In this document: positions 1 to 8,618 of the stretch, in pieces
How the letters are laid out: each line of letters opens with the position of its first letter
How positions within the stretch are numbered: the first letter of the stretch is position 1
NCBI GenBank assembly: GCA_965230005.1
Contig: OZ245934.1
Location: 186,001 to 250,000, forward strand
Direction of reading: 5' to 3'
DNA: 64,000 nt
Source of the DNA: SZUA-309 sp965230005
GTDB lineage: Bacteria > Pseudomonadota > Gammaproteobacteria > Pseudomonadales > Azotimanducaceae
Notes under the pieces: model-generated
Told to the model about the DNA's origin: nothing
Database searches by the model: none
What the model saw: only the letters and a program-made list of their open reading frames with translations
Translations under genes and position numbers: made by a program

Positions 1-1
1 G

Positions 2-46
2 GCGGCGGCCCTTATGGCGACGCTGGTTCAAGAGCTGCACGAATAG
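2..46 (+). CDS. Possible 3' end of a gene truncated by the window edge
   Basis: Frame 2 is open from the first base and reads about 14 codons (ending LVQELHE) to TAG at 44-46. The residue mix suits a helical C-terminus. The fragment is too short to assign, and it could be chance. The bases from 47 to 139 hold nothing I recognise. Confidence 0.25.
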   Translation, partial: AAALMATLVQELHE

Positions 47-139
47 AAGAGGCGGACCTCAGGCGGAGCTTGTCTCGACGCGGCGCCACAAACGGAGCGT
101 GTAGGGGTGGCACTCGGTGAGACGACGGGACTGTGGGTG

Positions 140-1339
140 TCAGTTGCCTTCGAGCAGGTGTTCGTAGCGGGCGTCCGTGAGCGTGCGCAGGAAAGCGGTC
201 AATTGCCGCACCCTCGCATCGTCGATCGGCTGACCGGCGTCCAAAAGCTCGTGGTTCACGGTGTCCGGCACTTCCGGCTCCCCCCAGGGTTGGCCGGTGT
301 CCGGATTGGTCAGGGCGGCCGTGGTGTTCAGGGTGAACTTGCCGTAGTAGGCAACGGCGGTTTCCAGCGATTCGAAGACGCCGTTGTGCATATAGGGCGC
401 AGTGACGGCGACGTTGCGCAGACTGGGCACACGGAATCGACCCCTGGCATCCGCATCCACATCCGCAATGGCCGGGTTGTCGCCGAGCCCCGCATCACGG
501 TGGTCCTCACCCAGACCGTTCTCCGCCCGGGCACGGGCGTTGATCGGCAGGCCGATGTTTTCGAAACGGTGATTGGTGAACGTCTCCCGGGCGGACACGC
601 GGCCTGGTTGATTCAGGTGGCACTGAATGCAGTTCACCAGATCGGAGAAGAAGATCTCGCGGCCGATGGCTTCGTCCCGTGACATCTCATAGGTACCGGC
701 AAGATAGCGGTCGTAGCGGGAGTCGAAGGTACTGAAGGCTTCGCTGCGCTCGAAGGCGGCGATGGCCCGAGTCACCAGCGCCGCGATCGCGGAGGCATCG
801 GCAGTGGCAACGGCGTCGGCTCCGATCGTCTGCTCCTGCGCTGTGTGCTCTCCTCGCTCCATGAGCGCGGACAGGTAGGAGGCGTAAGCCGGATTCGTCC
901 GCACGCGCGCGGCGAGGGTGTCCACATCAGCGAGCGCCATCTCTTTCGGATCGAGCAATGGGTCGAGGGCCTGTGCCTCGAGGGTCGCGGCACGACCGTC
1001 GTGGAAGAAGCCGCCGCGGGCACCGAGGTTGTCCAGCTCGAAGGCGGGAGCTGCGCCCAGGTAGGTGAGCGCCGGGGCGTTCCGGTCACCGAGAGACACA
1101 CCGTCTGCGCCAAGGGACAGCGCGCCGTTGGCGCCGCTGCGGCGACTGTCGCTGAAAGCTCTGGCGGGATCGTGGCAGTTCGCGCAGCTCTGCCCTGCGG
1201 GCTCGGATAGGTTGCCGTCGAAAAACAGGGCCCGGCCGAATTCCACGAGGGTAGGCTCGCTGGCCCTGCCCGCACCCGCGCTTAGCGGGAGAGCGATTGC
1301 TAACAGAAGCCTGGTGAGAAACTGCGGGGTGGTCACCAT
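140..1339 (-). CDS. Di-haem cytochrome c peroxidase / MauG family protein
   Basis: Periplasmic di-haem c-type peroxidase family (CCP/MauG). An N-terminal signal sequence of about 26 residues ends in AGAGRA. Two haem c sites are visible: CANCH at residues 52-56 and CIQCH near residue 236. The C-terminal part carries the RVPSLRNVAVTAPYMHNG stretch typical of the family, whose Met/His residues contact haem. Length (399) fits the group. ATG at 1339 leads straight into the signal peptide. Classical members reduce hydrogen peroxide with electrons from cytochrome c, but many homologues have other oxidative roles, so the substrate is unknown. It stands alone and divergent from the next gene. Confidence 0.9.
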   Translation of the reverse strand: MVTTPQFLTRLLLAIALPLSAGAGRASEPTLVEFGRALFFDGNLSEPAGQSCANCHDPARAFSDSRRSGANGALSLGADGVSLGDRNAPALTYLGAAPAFELDNLGARGGFFHDGRAATLEAQALDPLLDPKEMALADVDTLAARVRTNPAYASYLSALMERGEHTAQEQTIGADAVATADASAIAALVTRAIAAFERSEAFSTFDSRYDRYLAGTYEMSRDEAIGREIFFSDLVNCIQCHLNQPGRVSARETFTNHRFENIGLPINARARAENGLGEDHRDAGLGDNPAIADVDADARGRFRVPSLRNVAVTAPYMHNGVFESLETAVAYYGKFTLNTTAALTNPDTGQPWGEPEVPDTVNHELLDAGQPIDDARVRQLTAFLRTLTDARYEHLLEGN

Positions 1340-1457
1340 GCGGGTGAGTCTAGAGCCTCCGAACCCCGTCGCCCAGCGTTCTCCGGGCTGATTCGACTTC
1401 CCCCGGTACCGGTTTTATCCTCTTAGCCGTTCCCAGCCAGGTCGCGAGGTCGCTCCC

Positions 1458-2525
1458 ATGATGAATTCCACCTCCGTACTTTCCTCTGCCGTCGGGGCAG
1501 GGCTGTTGCTGAGCGCGCTGCAGCTCGCGCCCATGCCTGCCCAGGCCGAACGGCCGGATCTCAGCGGTACCTACAACGTTGCGACGCTCACACCGCTGCA
1601 GCGGCCGGCCCGTTTCGAAGGGAAGGCGACGATTACCGAAGAGGAAGCGAAAGCTATCGCCGAATACTGGGCGAACAATCTTGCGAAGGACTCCGAGCCG
1701 AGTGATCCGAACCGTGGAGCGCCGGAGAAAGGCGGGACTGAGATTTACGTGCCCGAATTCTCGGGCGCAGCAGGTGGCGTGGGCGGCTACAACGCCTTCT
1801 ACGTGGACATCGGCGAAAGCAACTTCAAGATCGATGGCAAGTATCGGACGTCGATCATCACCTCGCCGGAGAATGGCCGCCTGCCGCCGATGACCGATTA
1901 CGGCAAGGCCAGGGCCATGGCCGGGGCTGCCAATCGCAATGAGAACACGGGCACAGCCTGGTGGATCGATCGTGAGGTTGGCCCTTACGACGATCCCGAG
2001 TCGCGTCCGCTTGCGGAACGCTGCCTGCTCGGTTTCGGCAGCACGGCCGGGCCGCCAGCGCTCCCGGTCATGTACAACAACATGAAACGCATCGTGCAGA
2101 CGGAAGAGTACGTGATGATTCTCAACGAGATGAATCACGACGCGCGCATCATCCGTATGAATGGCGAGCACGCGCCGCCGGAAGTGCGGAAGTGGCTTGG
2201 CGACTCGGTCGGCCGCTGGGAGGATGACGTGCTGGTCGTAGACACGCGCAACTTCCGGGACGACAACGGCCTGTTCCTCGCAGGCAAGGATCTGCGCGTG
2301 CTCGAGCGTTTCAGCCGTATGGACGATGGCCAGCTGCTCTATCAGTTCACCGTGGAAGATCCCGCCTGGGAGGAGCCCTGGAGCGGCGAATACGTCTGGC
2401 CAGCTTCTGACGATCTGGTCTTCGAATATGCCTGTCATGAGGGTAACTACGCCCTGGGTGGCATCCTCCGCGGTGCCAGGATCCTCGAGGAGGAAGCCCT
2501 CGCGGCAAAGGAGTCCTCGGACTAA
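1458..2525 (+). CDS. Exported protein of unknown function
   Basis: A signal peptide (about residues 1-30, ending MPAQA) is followed by a roughly 325-residue soluble domain. The start of the mature part (PDLSGTYNVATLTPLQRP) and the later blocks WLGDSVGRWEDDVLVVDTRNF and CHEGNYALGGILRGAR belong to a family common in Acidobacteria and Proteobacteria that is normally annotated only as hypothetical. No catalytic motif is recognised. ATG at 1458 or 1461 could be the start; the choice does not alter the signal peptide. It is divergent from the peroxidase, with a 118-bp gap holding both promoters. Confidence 0.75.
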   Translation: MMNSTSVLSSAVGAGLLLSALQLAPMPAQAERPDLSGTYNVATLTPLQRPARFEGKATITEEEAKAIAEYWANNLAKDSEPSDPNRGAPEKGGTEIYVPEFSGAAGGVGGYNAFYVDIGESNFKIDGKYRTSIITSPENGRLPPMTDYGKARAMAGAANRNENTGTAWWIDREVGPYDDPESRPLAERCLLGFGSTAGPPALPVMYNNMKRIVQTEEYVMILNEMNHDARIIRMNGEHAPPEVRKWLGDSVGRWEDDVLVVDTRNFRDDNGLFLAGKDLRVLERFSRMDDGQLLYQFTVEDPAWEEPWSGEYVWPASDDLVFEYACHEGNYALGGILRGARILEEEALAAKESSD

Positions 2526-2538
2526 ATCTCCCGGAATC

Positions 2539-2580
2539 TAGGCTTTTATGGATCTGAATTAGGCTTTAGAAGATCTATAT
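2539..2580. repeat. Imperfect 21-bp tandem repeat, two copies
   Basis: Just after the preceding stop, units at 2539-2559 and 2560-2580 share TAGGCTTT at their start and GATCT at +12, giving an exact 21-base period. The region is much more AT-rich than its surroundings and lies upstream of pdxH, so it could also carry promoter elements. Similar short arrays occur near 28.7 kb and 35.5 kb. Confidence 0.55.
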
Positions 2581-2638
2581 AGCGCTATTTGAATAGGCCC
2601 GATCATTCAATTCCAGCCACCAGGCTTGAGGAGCAGTT

Positions 2639-3283
2639 GTGAGCGAGCAGGGTGACCACCATGGTGAACGCCGGGAGTACGCGGGTGCGCTGACCCGCGC
2701 CACGCTGCCGGAAGACCCGCTTGTGCTTTTCGGTGCCTGGCTTGAGGCAGCCCTCGAGGCAGGTGCAAAGGACGCCACGGCCATGGCGCTTGCCACGGCC
2801 TCACGCGACGGCGTGCCCGCGGTGCGCGTCGTGTTGCTCAAGTCCCATGGGCCCGACGGCTTCGTCTGGTTTACGGACTACGCCAGTCAGAAGGGTCGGG
2901 AACTCGAGGCGAACCCTCAAGCCTCGCTCGCCTTTTACTGGCGGGATTTCGATCGACAGGTGCGCGTCACCGGTACCGTGGGTCGGGTGCCGACGGAGGA
3001 GTCTCAGTGCTACTTCGATTCACGCCCTGAGGAGAGCCGCTTCTCTGCGGCAGCATCGGCGCAGTCGCAGACCGTCGCTGATCGGGCAACCCTCGAAGCG
3101 CGGGTTGCCGAGCTGCGTGCCCGACATCCCGACGGGAACGTGCCCATGCCGGAGCACTGGGGTGGTTACGCGCTCACACCTCGCGCCATCGAGTTCTGGC
3201 AGGGCCGCGAAGGCCGGTTGCACGATCGTTTCCGCTACGAGCGGACGTCCGCCGGTTGGGCGATTGCGCGTCTGCAGCCCTGA
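2639..3283 (+). CDS. pdxH: Pyridoxamine 5'-phosphate oxidase
   Basis: FMN-dependent enzyme that oxidises pyridoxine or pyridoxamine 5'-phosphate to PLP in the cytoplasm. At 214 aa it is full length (E. coli 218). Family blocks are present: ATASRDGVPAVRVVLLKS and FVWFTDYASQKGREL (FMN/PLP site), AFYWRDFDRQVRVTGTV, SRFSAAASAQSQ, and the C-terminal EFWQGREGRLHDRFRY that carries active-site residues. The start is GTG at 2639, supported by GAGGAG eight bases upstream. Divergent neighbours are absent; it converges on the ThDP enzyme with a 7-bp gap. Confidence 0.95.
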   Translation: MSEQGDHHGERREYAGALTRATLPEDPLVLFGAWLEAALEAGAKDATAMALATASRDGVPAVRVVLLKSHGPDGFVWFTDYASQKGRELEANPQASLAFYWRDFDRQVRVTGTVGRVPTEESQCYFDSRPEESRFSAAASAQSQTVADRATLEARVAELRARHPDGNVPMPEHWGGYALTPRAIEFWQGREGRLHDRFRYERTSAGWAIARLQP

Positions 3284-3290
3284 AGCCCCT

Positions 3291-4949
3291 TCAGGGTTTA
3301 CCGGAGATGACGATCTCCAGCAGGTAGGGCCCCTCCGTCGCCAGTGCGCGACCCATGGCGTCGGCAATGGCCTCCGGCTCCGTCACTGTTTCCCCGGGCA
3401 CGCCCATGCCCCGCGCCATGTCCGGGAAGCCGAGGGTCGGATTGCCGAGGTCCATGTGTGGATAGGGTTTGTTGGATCCCACATCGAAGCGTGCGCGGTA
3501 AATGTCGAGGTTGTGCTTCAGCACCCGATATTCCCGGTTCGACAGGATCACGAAAATGATCGGCAGCTGGTGGTGGGCGGCCGTCCATAGCGCCTGGATG
3601 CTGTACATGGCGGAACCGTCGCCGGAGATCGCGAGTACCCGGCGGTCCCGGTTTGCCGCCTGCACGCCGATGGCCCCAGCGATGCCCTGGCCGATGCCAC
3701 CGCCGCGGCCACCAAAGTAGTCGCCGTTCGCTCGCTCGTTAAACTGGGCGGCAACCTCCAGTGAAGCGGTAATGGACTCGTCGACGATGATGGCGTCTTC
3801 GGGGAGCACTCGCGCAAGCTCGTGCACGGCGTGAACCGGGGCCATGGGTCTGGCGTCTGCGAGCTTGTCGAGGCTTTCGGCCTGGGCTGCCCGGCGGGCT
3901 TCCGTGCCTTCTGCGAGAACCTTATTGCGATTGGCAGCCGCGCTCTGATAGCCCTCGTCCGCCGGGGTCAGGGCGTTCAGAAGGCCTGCGAGGCTGGCGC
4001 CGAGATCCCCAACGATGCCCAGGTCCACGGGCACCGAAAGCGCCATGCGGCCATGCCCGTTCTCGAACTGCAGCACCCGGGCGCCATCGGGGATGTGACT
4101 GACCGGGTCGTGCCAGACGTCCTCGAAGAAGTTGCCGCCGATCAGCAGTACCAGATCATGGGGTGCCAGCAGCTTGCGCACGCCCGCAGCTTCGAACGGT
4201 GTGCGGCCTCGATAGTTCGGGTGCCGATTCGGAAAGCAGACGTGGGCCCGGAGGCCCTGGTGGTAAACGGTCGCGCCGGTGGCTTCCGCCAGTGCAACGA
4301 GGGTGTCGAGGGCGCCCTGGCGCGAGGCTTCGTCGCCCAGCACGAAGCAGGGGTTCTCTGCTTCCAGCACCATGGCTGCCGCCCGGTCCAGGGCGGCTGG
4401 ATCGGCAACGGCGGCAGCCACCGGTCCAACCGTTCGCGCTGCGACGCTCGTTTCGCCCTCCATGACGTCCACGGGCAGGGCCAGGAAGACGGGACCGGCT
4501 GGTGGCTCGTTGGCGATCTTGAAGGCGCGGGCGAGCATGGGTGCCATTTCATCGGCCGACTGGGGTTCCGCCGACCACTTCGTTACCGGGGCGGCCATGG
4601 CTGCCAGATCGTGAGACAGAAGCGGGTTGTCGAGGCGCATGCGGGTGTCCTGCTGACCAGCGGTAACGATCAGCGGTGAGGCGGCTTTGAGGGCGCCATA
4701 GATCATCCCGATGGCGTTGCCGAGACCCGGGGCGACGTGAAGATTTACCACGGCCGTGCGCCCGGTGGCCTGTGCGTAGAAGCTTGCGGCCCCCACGGCA
4801 ACCCCTTCGTGGAGGGCCACATAGTAAGGCAGCGTCGGATAGTCGATGAGCCGGTCGAGAAGGGGATTCTCCGTGGTGCCCGGATTGCCGAAGATGCAGT
4901 CGACGCCGTGCAGCACCAGCGACTCCATGAATACCTGACCACCGCGCAT
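3291..4949 (-). CDS. ThDP-dependent decarboxylase, benzoylformate-decarboxylase-like
   Basis: Three-domain thiamine-diphosphate enzyme of 552 aa. The ThDP-activating Glu is E48 in ALHEGVAVGAA; H71 (NLHVAPGLGNA) and the GNPGTT loop at 21-26 line up with H70 and S26 of benzoylformate decarboxylase. The C-terminal ThDP/Mg site is ISGDGSAMYSIQALWTA...SNREYRVLK. This suggests a 2-keto acid decarboxylase or lyase rather than acetolactate synthase, but substrate is not determined; an IlvB-like carboligase is the alternative. It is divergent from a hydroxyacid dehydrogenase and near an FMN hydroxyacid oxidase, which supports 2-keto/2-hydroxy acid metabolism. Confidence 0.85.
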   Translation of the reverse strand: MRGGQVFMESLVLHGVDCIFGNPGTTENPLLDRLIDYPTLPYYVALHEGVAVGAASFYAQATGRTAVVNLHVAPGLGNAIGMIYGALKAASPLIVTAGQQDTRMRLDNPLLSHDLAAMAAPVTKWSAEPQSADEMAPMLARAFKIANEPPAGPVFLALPVDVMEGETSVAARTVGPVAAAVADPAALDRAAAMVLEAENPCFVLGDEASRQGALDTLVALAEATGATVYHQGLRAHVCFPNRHPNYRGRTPFEAAGVRKLLAPHDLVLLIGGNFFEDVWHDPVSHIPDGARVLQFENGHGRMALSVPVDLGIVGDLGASLAGLLNALTPADEGYQSAAANRNKVLAEGTEARRAAQAESLDKLADARPMAPVHAVHELARVLPEDAIIVDESITASLEVAAQFNERANGDYFGGRGGGIGQGIAGAIGVQAANRDRRVLAISGDGSAMYSIQALWTAAHHQLPIIFVILSNREYRVLKHNLDIYRARFDVGSNKPYPHMDLGNPTLGFPDMARGMGVPGETVTEPEAIADAMGRALATEGPYLLEIVISGKP

Positions 4950-5092
4950 CGCGCTCCCCCGGTTTGTTCATCGTTGGTTCGATTGTAGGCGGTCGAGCGG
5001 GGTTCTGCTGGCTTGCTGCGCGCTGCGCGATCCCGGGCAAGCCTTCGCGAGTAAGGGTGAGTTGCGCTCGCGGCAGATCCAGGCGGGCGCGC

Positions 5093-5098
5093 TATAAT
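5093..5098 (+). promoter_or_regulatory. Candidate -10 box for the 2-hydroxyacid dehydrogenase gene
   Basis: A perfect TATAAT lies in otherwise GC-rich sequence 120 bases before the next start. I see no good -35 at 16-18 bases upstream, so this is a partial promoter call. The 268-bp divergent gap (4950-5217) holds no other convincing element. A short frame (ATG 5165 to TGA 5219-5221) overlaps the next ATG and could be a leader peptide, but its support is weak. Confidence 0.4.
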
Positions 5099-5217
5099 CG
5101 CGCCGGGTCAGCGGCAGCGCAGCTGTCGCTCGCAGAGACCTGCTGGAGAGAGAGTTTCTTGGTGATGATTTCGGAACGCGCACCTGGCCGGTCGACGGAA
5201 ACACGGGCGGGACAGCG

Positions 5218-6192
5218 ATGACGGCGAAGCGACCGCGCGTGCTGGTCACCCGCCGCTGGCCAGCGGCGGTGGAAGCCGAACTCCACAGACACTTCGACGT
5301 GCGGTTGAACGAAGCCGATGAGCCGATGAGCCGGGAGGCGCTGGCGGAGGCCATGACCTGGGCGGATGCCCTCTGCCCAACGGTGACCGATGCCATCGAC
5401 GGGGCGCTGTTTAAGCTGCCGGACCGTCGGGTACGGCTCATCGCGAACTTCGGCGTTGGCTTTAACCACATCGATCTGGATGCGGCGCGTGCGGCCGGTG
5501 TGGCCGTCAGTAACACGCCCGGGGTACTGACGGACTGCACGGCAGATCTCGCTCTGACCCTGATGCTCATGACCGCGCGCCGCGCGGGCGAAGGTGAGCG
5601 GGAACTCAGGGCCGGAGCCTGGAGCGGCTGGCGGCCGACGCACCTGCTCGGTAAACGGGTCACCGGGAAAACCCTCGGCATCATCGGCGCTGGCCGCATT
5701 GGCCTGGCGACGGCCGCCCGCGCCCACCACGGTTTCGGGATGCCGGTGCTGCTGTTCAGCCGGTCGCCCGTGGCCGGGGAAGTGCTCGATGAACTGAATG
5801 CCGAACAGGTGGCGCTCGATGCGCTGTTGAGTCGATCGGATTTCGTGTCCCTGCATTGCCCGGCGACGCCGGACACCCACCATCTCATCGATGCATCGGC
5901 CCTCGCGCGAATGAAGGCGGGCGCGATCCTCATCAATACGGCGCGCGGCGATGTGGTGGATGAGCAGGCGCTCGTCGATGCGCTCGAGCAGGGGCGCATT
6001 GGTGGTGCCGGTCTCGATGTCTACGAAGGAGAGCCGGACGTGAATCCCGGTCTCCTCGAGTTACCGAACGTCGTGTTGCTGCCGCATCTCGGCAGCGGCT
6101 CGGAGGAAACCCGTGTTGCCATGGGTCGCTGTGCTTTCGACAATCTGCGCGCATATTTCAACGGCGAACCGGTCCCCAATGCGGTGGCCTGA
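5218..6192 (+). CDS. D-2-hydroxyacid dehydrogenase (glyoxylate/hydroxypyruvate reductase type)
   Basis: NAD(P)H-dependent reductase of 2-keto acids to D-2-hydroxy acids; 324 aa, usual length. The nucleotide-binding GIIGAGRIGLATA motif sits near residue 157. The catalytic triad is visible as Arg in NTARGDVVDE, Glu in DVYEGEP and His in LLPHLGSGS. NFGVGFNHIDLDAARAAGV is the typical substrate-domain block. It is followed 14 bp later by the GFA protein and then the FMN hydroxyacid dehydrogenase, probably one transcript. Glyoxylate reductase is the nearest described activity, but phenylpyruvate or hydroxypyruvate are equally possible. Confidence 0.9.
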   Translation: MTAKRPRVLVTRRWPAAVEAELHRHFDVRLNEADEPMSREALAEAMTWADALCPTVTDAIDGALFKLPDRRVRLIANFGVGFNHIDLDAARAAGVAVSNTPGVLTDCTADLALTLMLMTARRAGEGERELRAGAWSGWRPTHLLGKRVTGKTLGIIGAGRIGLATAARAHHGFGMPVLLFSRSPVAGEVLDELNAEQVALDALLSRSDFVSLHCPATPDTHHLIDASALARMKAGAILINTARGDVVDEQALVDALEQGRIGGAGLDVYEGEPDVNPGLLELPNVVLLPHLGSGSEETRVAMGRCAFDNLRAYFNGEPVPNAVA

Positions 6193-6206
6193 GGGAGCAG
6201 AACACA

Positions 6207-6671
6207 ATGGATGACAAGGTTAAGCGCATGGGCGGCTGTGCCTGTGGGGAAATCCGCTACGGGTTCTACGAACCCATGGGGGCGCACATTGCCTGCCATT
6301 GCCGTGCCTGTCAGTACGCCTCCGGTGGCAGTCCCGCGCACGCCGTCGTTGTGCGTCGGGCGGAGTTTCGGGTGACGAAAGGTCGTCCGAAAGAGTTCAC
6401 GACGCTTTCAGACGACGGTAATCACGTTACCCGGACCTTCTGCGACACCTGCGGCACACCGCTCTATTCCTTCAGCGAGGAGCAGCCGGATTTCTGCGCC
6501 GTGAAAGCCGGCAGCCTCGACGAACCGGAGCTCTATAAACCGCGAATCCACAGCTGGACGAGCGAAGCCCAGCCCTGGCACAAACGGGGGCTTTTCAAGG
6601 CACGCTTCCGGAAAAATCCGCCCGCCCCGAAAGCCAAAGGCAAGGCGCCCGAGCCCGCCGAGGGAGCCTGA
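6207..6671 (+). CDS. GFA-family zinc protein (CENP-V/GFA fold)
   Basis: Small (154 aa) Mss4-like zinc-binding protein. The Cys sets are GGCACGEIRY, CHCRACQ and TFCDTCGTPLY, as in the glutathione-dependent formaldehyde-activating family. That enzymatic role is doubtful for most members and I do not assert it. It starts 14 bp after the hydroxyacid dehydrogenase and ends 3 bp before the FMN dehydrogenase, so it belongs to the same operon. The C-terminus is a Lys/Ala/Pro-rich tail. Confidence 0.85.
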   Translation: MDDKVKRMGGCACGEIRYGFYEPMGAHIACHCRACQYASGGSPAHAVVVRRAEFRVTKGRPKEFTTLSDDGNHVTRTFCDTCGTPLYSFSEEQPDFCAVKAGSLDEPELYKPRIHSWTSEAQPWHKRGLFKARFRKNPPAPKAKGKAPEPAEGA

Positions 6672-6674
6672 GCC

Positions 6675-7835
6675 GTGCCCCGGCCCATTACCTGCATCGA
6701 AGATTTACGCCGACTCCATGAAGCCCGGGTGCCCCGGATGTTTTATGACTACGCAGATTCCGGCTCCTGGACCGAGTCGACCTATCGCGCCAACGAAGCA
6801 GACTTCGAGCAGATTCTTCTGAAGCAGCGGGTGGCCGTGGACATGACGAATCGCAGCCTGGCCAGCACCATGGTTGGCGATCCCGTGCGTATGCCTGTTG
6901 CCCTTGCGCCGACGGGACTGACGGGCATGCAGCATGCGGATGGAGAAATCCTCGCAGCCAGAGCTGCCGAGCGCTGGGGCGTGCCCTTCACCCTCTCAAC
7001 CATGAGTATCTGCTCCCTAGAGGATGTTGCCGCGGCGACGGAGAAACCGTTCTGGTTTCAGCTTTACGTCATGCGCGATCGGGACTTCATCGGCCGGCTC
7101 ATTGATCGTGCGAAAGCCGCCGGCTGCTCGGCTCTCGTGCTCACGCTCGACTTGCAGATTCTCGGACAGCGACACAAAGACCTGATCAACGGTCTCTCCA
7201 CACCGCCGAAGCTCACGGCGAAGAACCTCCTCAACATGGCGCTGCACCCACGCTGGTGCCTGGGCATGCTCGGGACTCAGCGCCGGGATTTCGGCAACAT
7301 CATCGGTCACGTGTCCGGTGTCGAGAACATGACCTCGCTCTCGGCCTGGTCGGCAGAGCAACTCGATCCGACGCTGTCCTGGGACGATGTGGCCTGGGTG
7401 AAAGAGCGCTGGGGCGGCAAGCTGGTGCTCAAAGGCATCATGTGTGCAGAAGATGCGCGCCTCGCTGCGGACACCGGCGCCGATGCGATCGTGGTCTCCA
7501 ACCATGGCGGTCGTCAGCTCGACGGCGCCCCGTCTTCCCTGGCCGTGCTGCCGGAAGTGGTGGGGGCCGTTGGCGATCGGCTCGAGGTCTGGATGGACGG
7601 CGGCATCCGCTCAGGGCAGGACGTATTCAAGGCGCTGGCCCTCGGTGCTCGAGGCACGCTCATTGGCCGCGCCTTCCTCTACGGTCTCGGGGCCATGGGC
7701 GAGGCGGGGGTTGCGAAGTGTCTGGACCTCATCGCCAACGAGCTCGATCTCACCATGGCTTTCTGCGGCCTGCGCGACGTCCGCGATGTGGACGAGCGGG
7801 TCCTCTGGCGGGCAGTGCCGGCAAACGACCGCTGA
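6675..7835 (+). CDS. FMN-dependent alpha-hydroxyacid dehydrogenase (LldD/MdlB family)
   Basis: TIM-barrel flavoenzyme of 386 aa that oxidises L-2-hydroxy acids to 2-keto acids. Family marks include ALAPTGLTGMQHADGE, WFQLYV, LTLDLQILGQRHKD and the active-site block VSNHGGRQLDGAPSS around residues 274-288 with the catalytic His. The start is GTG at 6675, three bases after the previous stop. Candidate substrates are lactate, mandelate or glycolate. With the ThDP enzyme nearby, an (S)-mandelate dehydrogenase-like step is possible but inferred only from context. Confidence 0.9.
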   Translation: MPRPITCIEDLRRLHEARVPRMFYDYADSGSWTESTYRANEADFEQILLKQRVAVDMTNRSLASTMVGDPVRMPVALAPTGLTGMQHADGEILAARAAERWGVPFTLSTMSICSLEDVAAATEKPFWFQLYVMRDRDFIGRLIDRAKAAGCSALVLTLDLQILGQRHKDLINGLSTPPKLTAKNLLNMALHPRWCLGMLGTQRRDFGNIIGHVSGVENMTSLSAWSAEQLDPTLSWDDVAWVKERWGGKLVLKGIMCAEDARLAADTGADAIVVSNHGGRQLDGAPSSLAVLPEVVGAVGDRLEVWMDGGIRSGQDVFKALALGARGTLIGRAFLYGLGAMGEAGVAKCLDLIANELDLTMAFCGLRDVRDVDERVLWRAVPANDR

Positions 7836-7836
7836 T

Positions 7837-8508
7837 TCAGTAAAGCCCCTCGCCGCGGAGGAAGTAGGCGCCGGCGTCGAGCAGCAGGAAAAGGCCAATG
7901 CCGCCCAACACGATGGGCAGCACGGCGCCAGCCACCTTCTCCACCCGTTCGTTCATGCGCTGCAGCAGGGCTTTGGCGTTCTCTCCCATGACCAGCGTCA
8001 GTACGGGCACAACGGTGAAGGGCAGCATGTAGGCCAGGTTGTAGCCGGCGAGCACGCCGATCGATGCCACCGTTGAGAGCTCGGCCCGGAGCAGCTGGTC
8101 GATGGCGACGAAGTAGGGCACACCAAAAGGCAGACCGACGAAATTGATGATTGCACCTGTGCTGAAGGCCCAGCCGATGGTCGGCGGCGCCGCCTCTCTG
8201 TCCACGGGCGCTTTCGGGTCCGGTTCTCTGGCGCTCTCCCAGGCGACCCAGAGCAGAACTGCTCCGAGGAGGGCGCCGATCACGTAGCTGATGGTGCCTG
8301 GTTCACTGACGAGTGCCGTGATCTCAGTGAACGCCAGGGCAATGATCAATCCGGATCCGAAATAGGCAGCCGTGTGACCGAGGAGGCCCATGGTGCTGAG
8401 CCACGCCCCCCGTGGCTCGGCCGCCAGATAGACCATAAAGGCGAACAGAACCGGGTTGGCCACGTCGCTGAGCAGAATCGGTACGAGTACAACGAGCAGA
8501 TCGGTCAT
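7837..8508 (-). CDS. Multi-pass inner-membrane protein, GAP/LysE-like
   Basis: A 223-aa hydrophobic protein with about six membrane helices: MTDLLVVLVPILLSDVANPV at the N-terminus, then helices around residues 38-60, 73-90, 110-135, 140-165 and 190-210. The layout (two three-helix halves, a charged loop EPDPKAPVDREA in the middle) resembles GAP/Sap or LysE-type exporters. I cannot assign a substrate. It converges on the FMN enzyme with a single base between stops and is divergent from nhaC. Confidence 0.65.
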   Translation of the reverse strand: MTDLLVVLVPILLSDVANPVLFAFMVYLAAEPRGAWLSTMGLLGHTAAYFGSGLIIALAFTEITALVSEPGTISYVIGALLGAVLLWVAWESAREPDPKAPVDREAAPPTIGWAFSTGAIINFVGLPFGVPYFVAIDQLLRAELSTVASIGVLAGYNLAYMLPFTVVPVLTLVMGENAKALLQRMNERVEKVAGAVLPIVLGGIGLFLLLDAGAYFLRGEGLY

Positions 8509-8618
8509 GGGTCAGGGGCCACAAGCGTGCGGCGATTCTAGCACCGGCTGCACGGAACGAGCCCGCCCTGCTAGCATCAGAAGCCGAACCGGACCCGAGA
8601 ATCCGGAAAGGACCCAAC

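Noticed and set aside
107..682. Plus-strand frame opposite the peroxidase gene
   Set aside because: The minus strand has two CxxCH haem sites and a signal peptide; the plus frame has nothing.
5165..5221. 18-codon frame ending over the ATG of the hydroxyacid dehydrogenase
   Set aside because: It could be a leader peptide, but the ribosome site is poor and there are no regulatory codon runs or attenuator stems.
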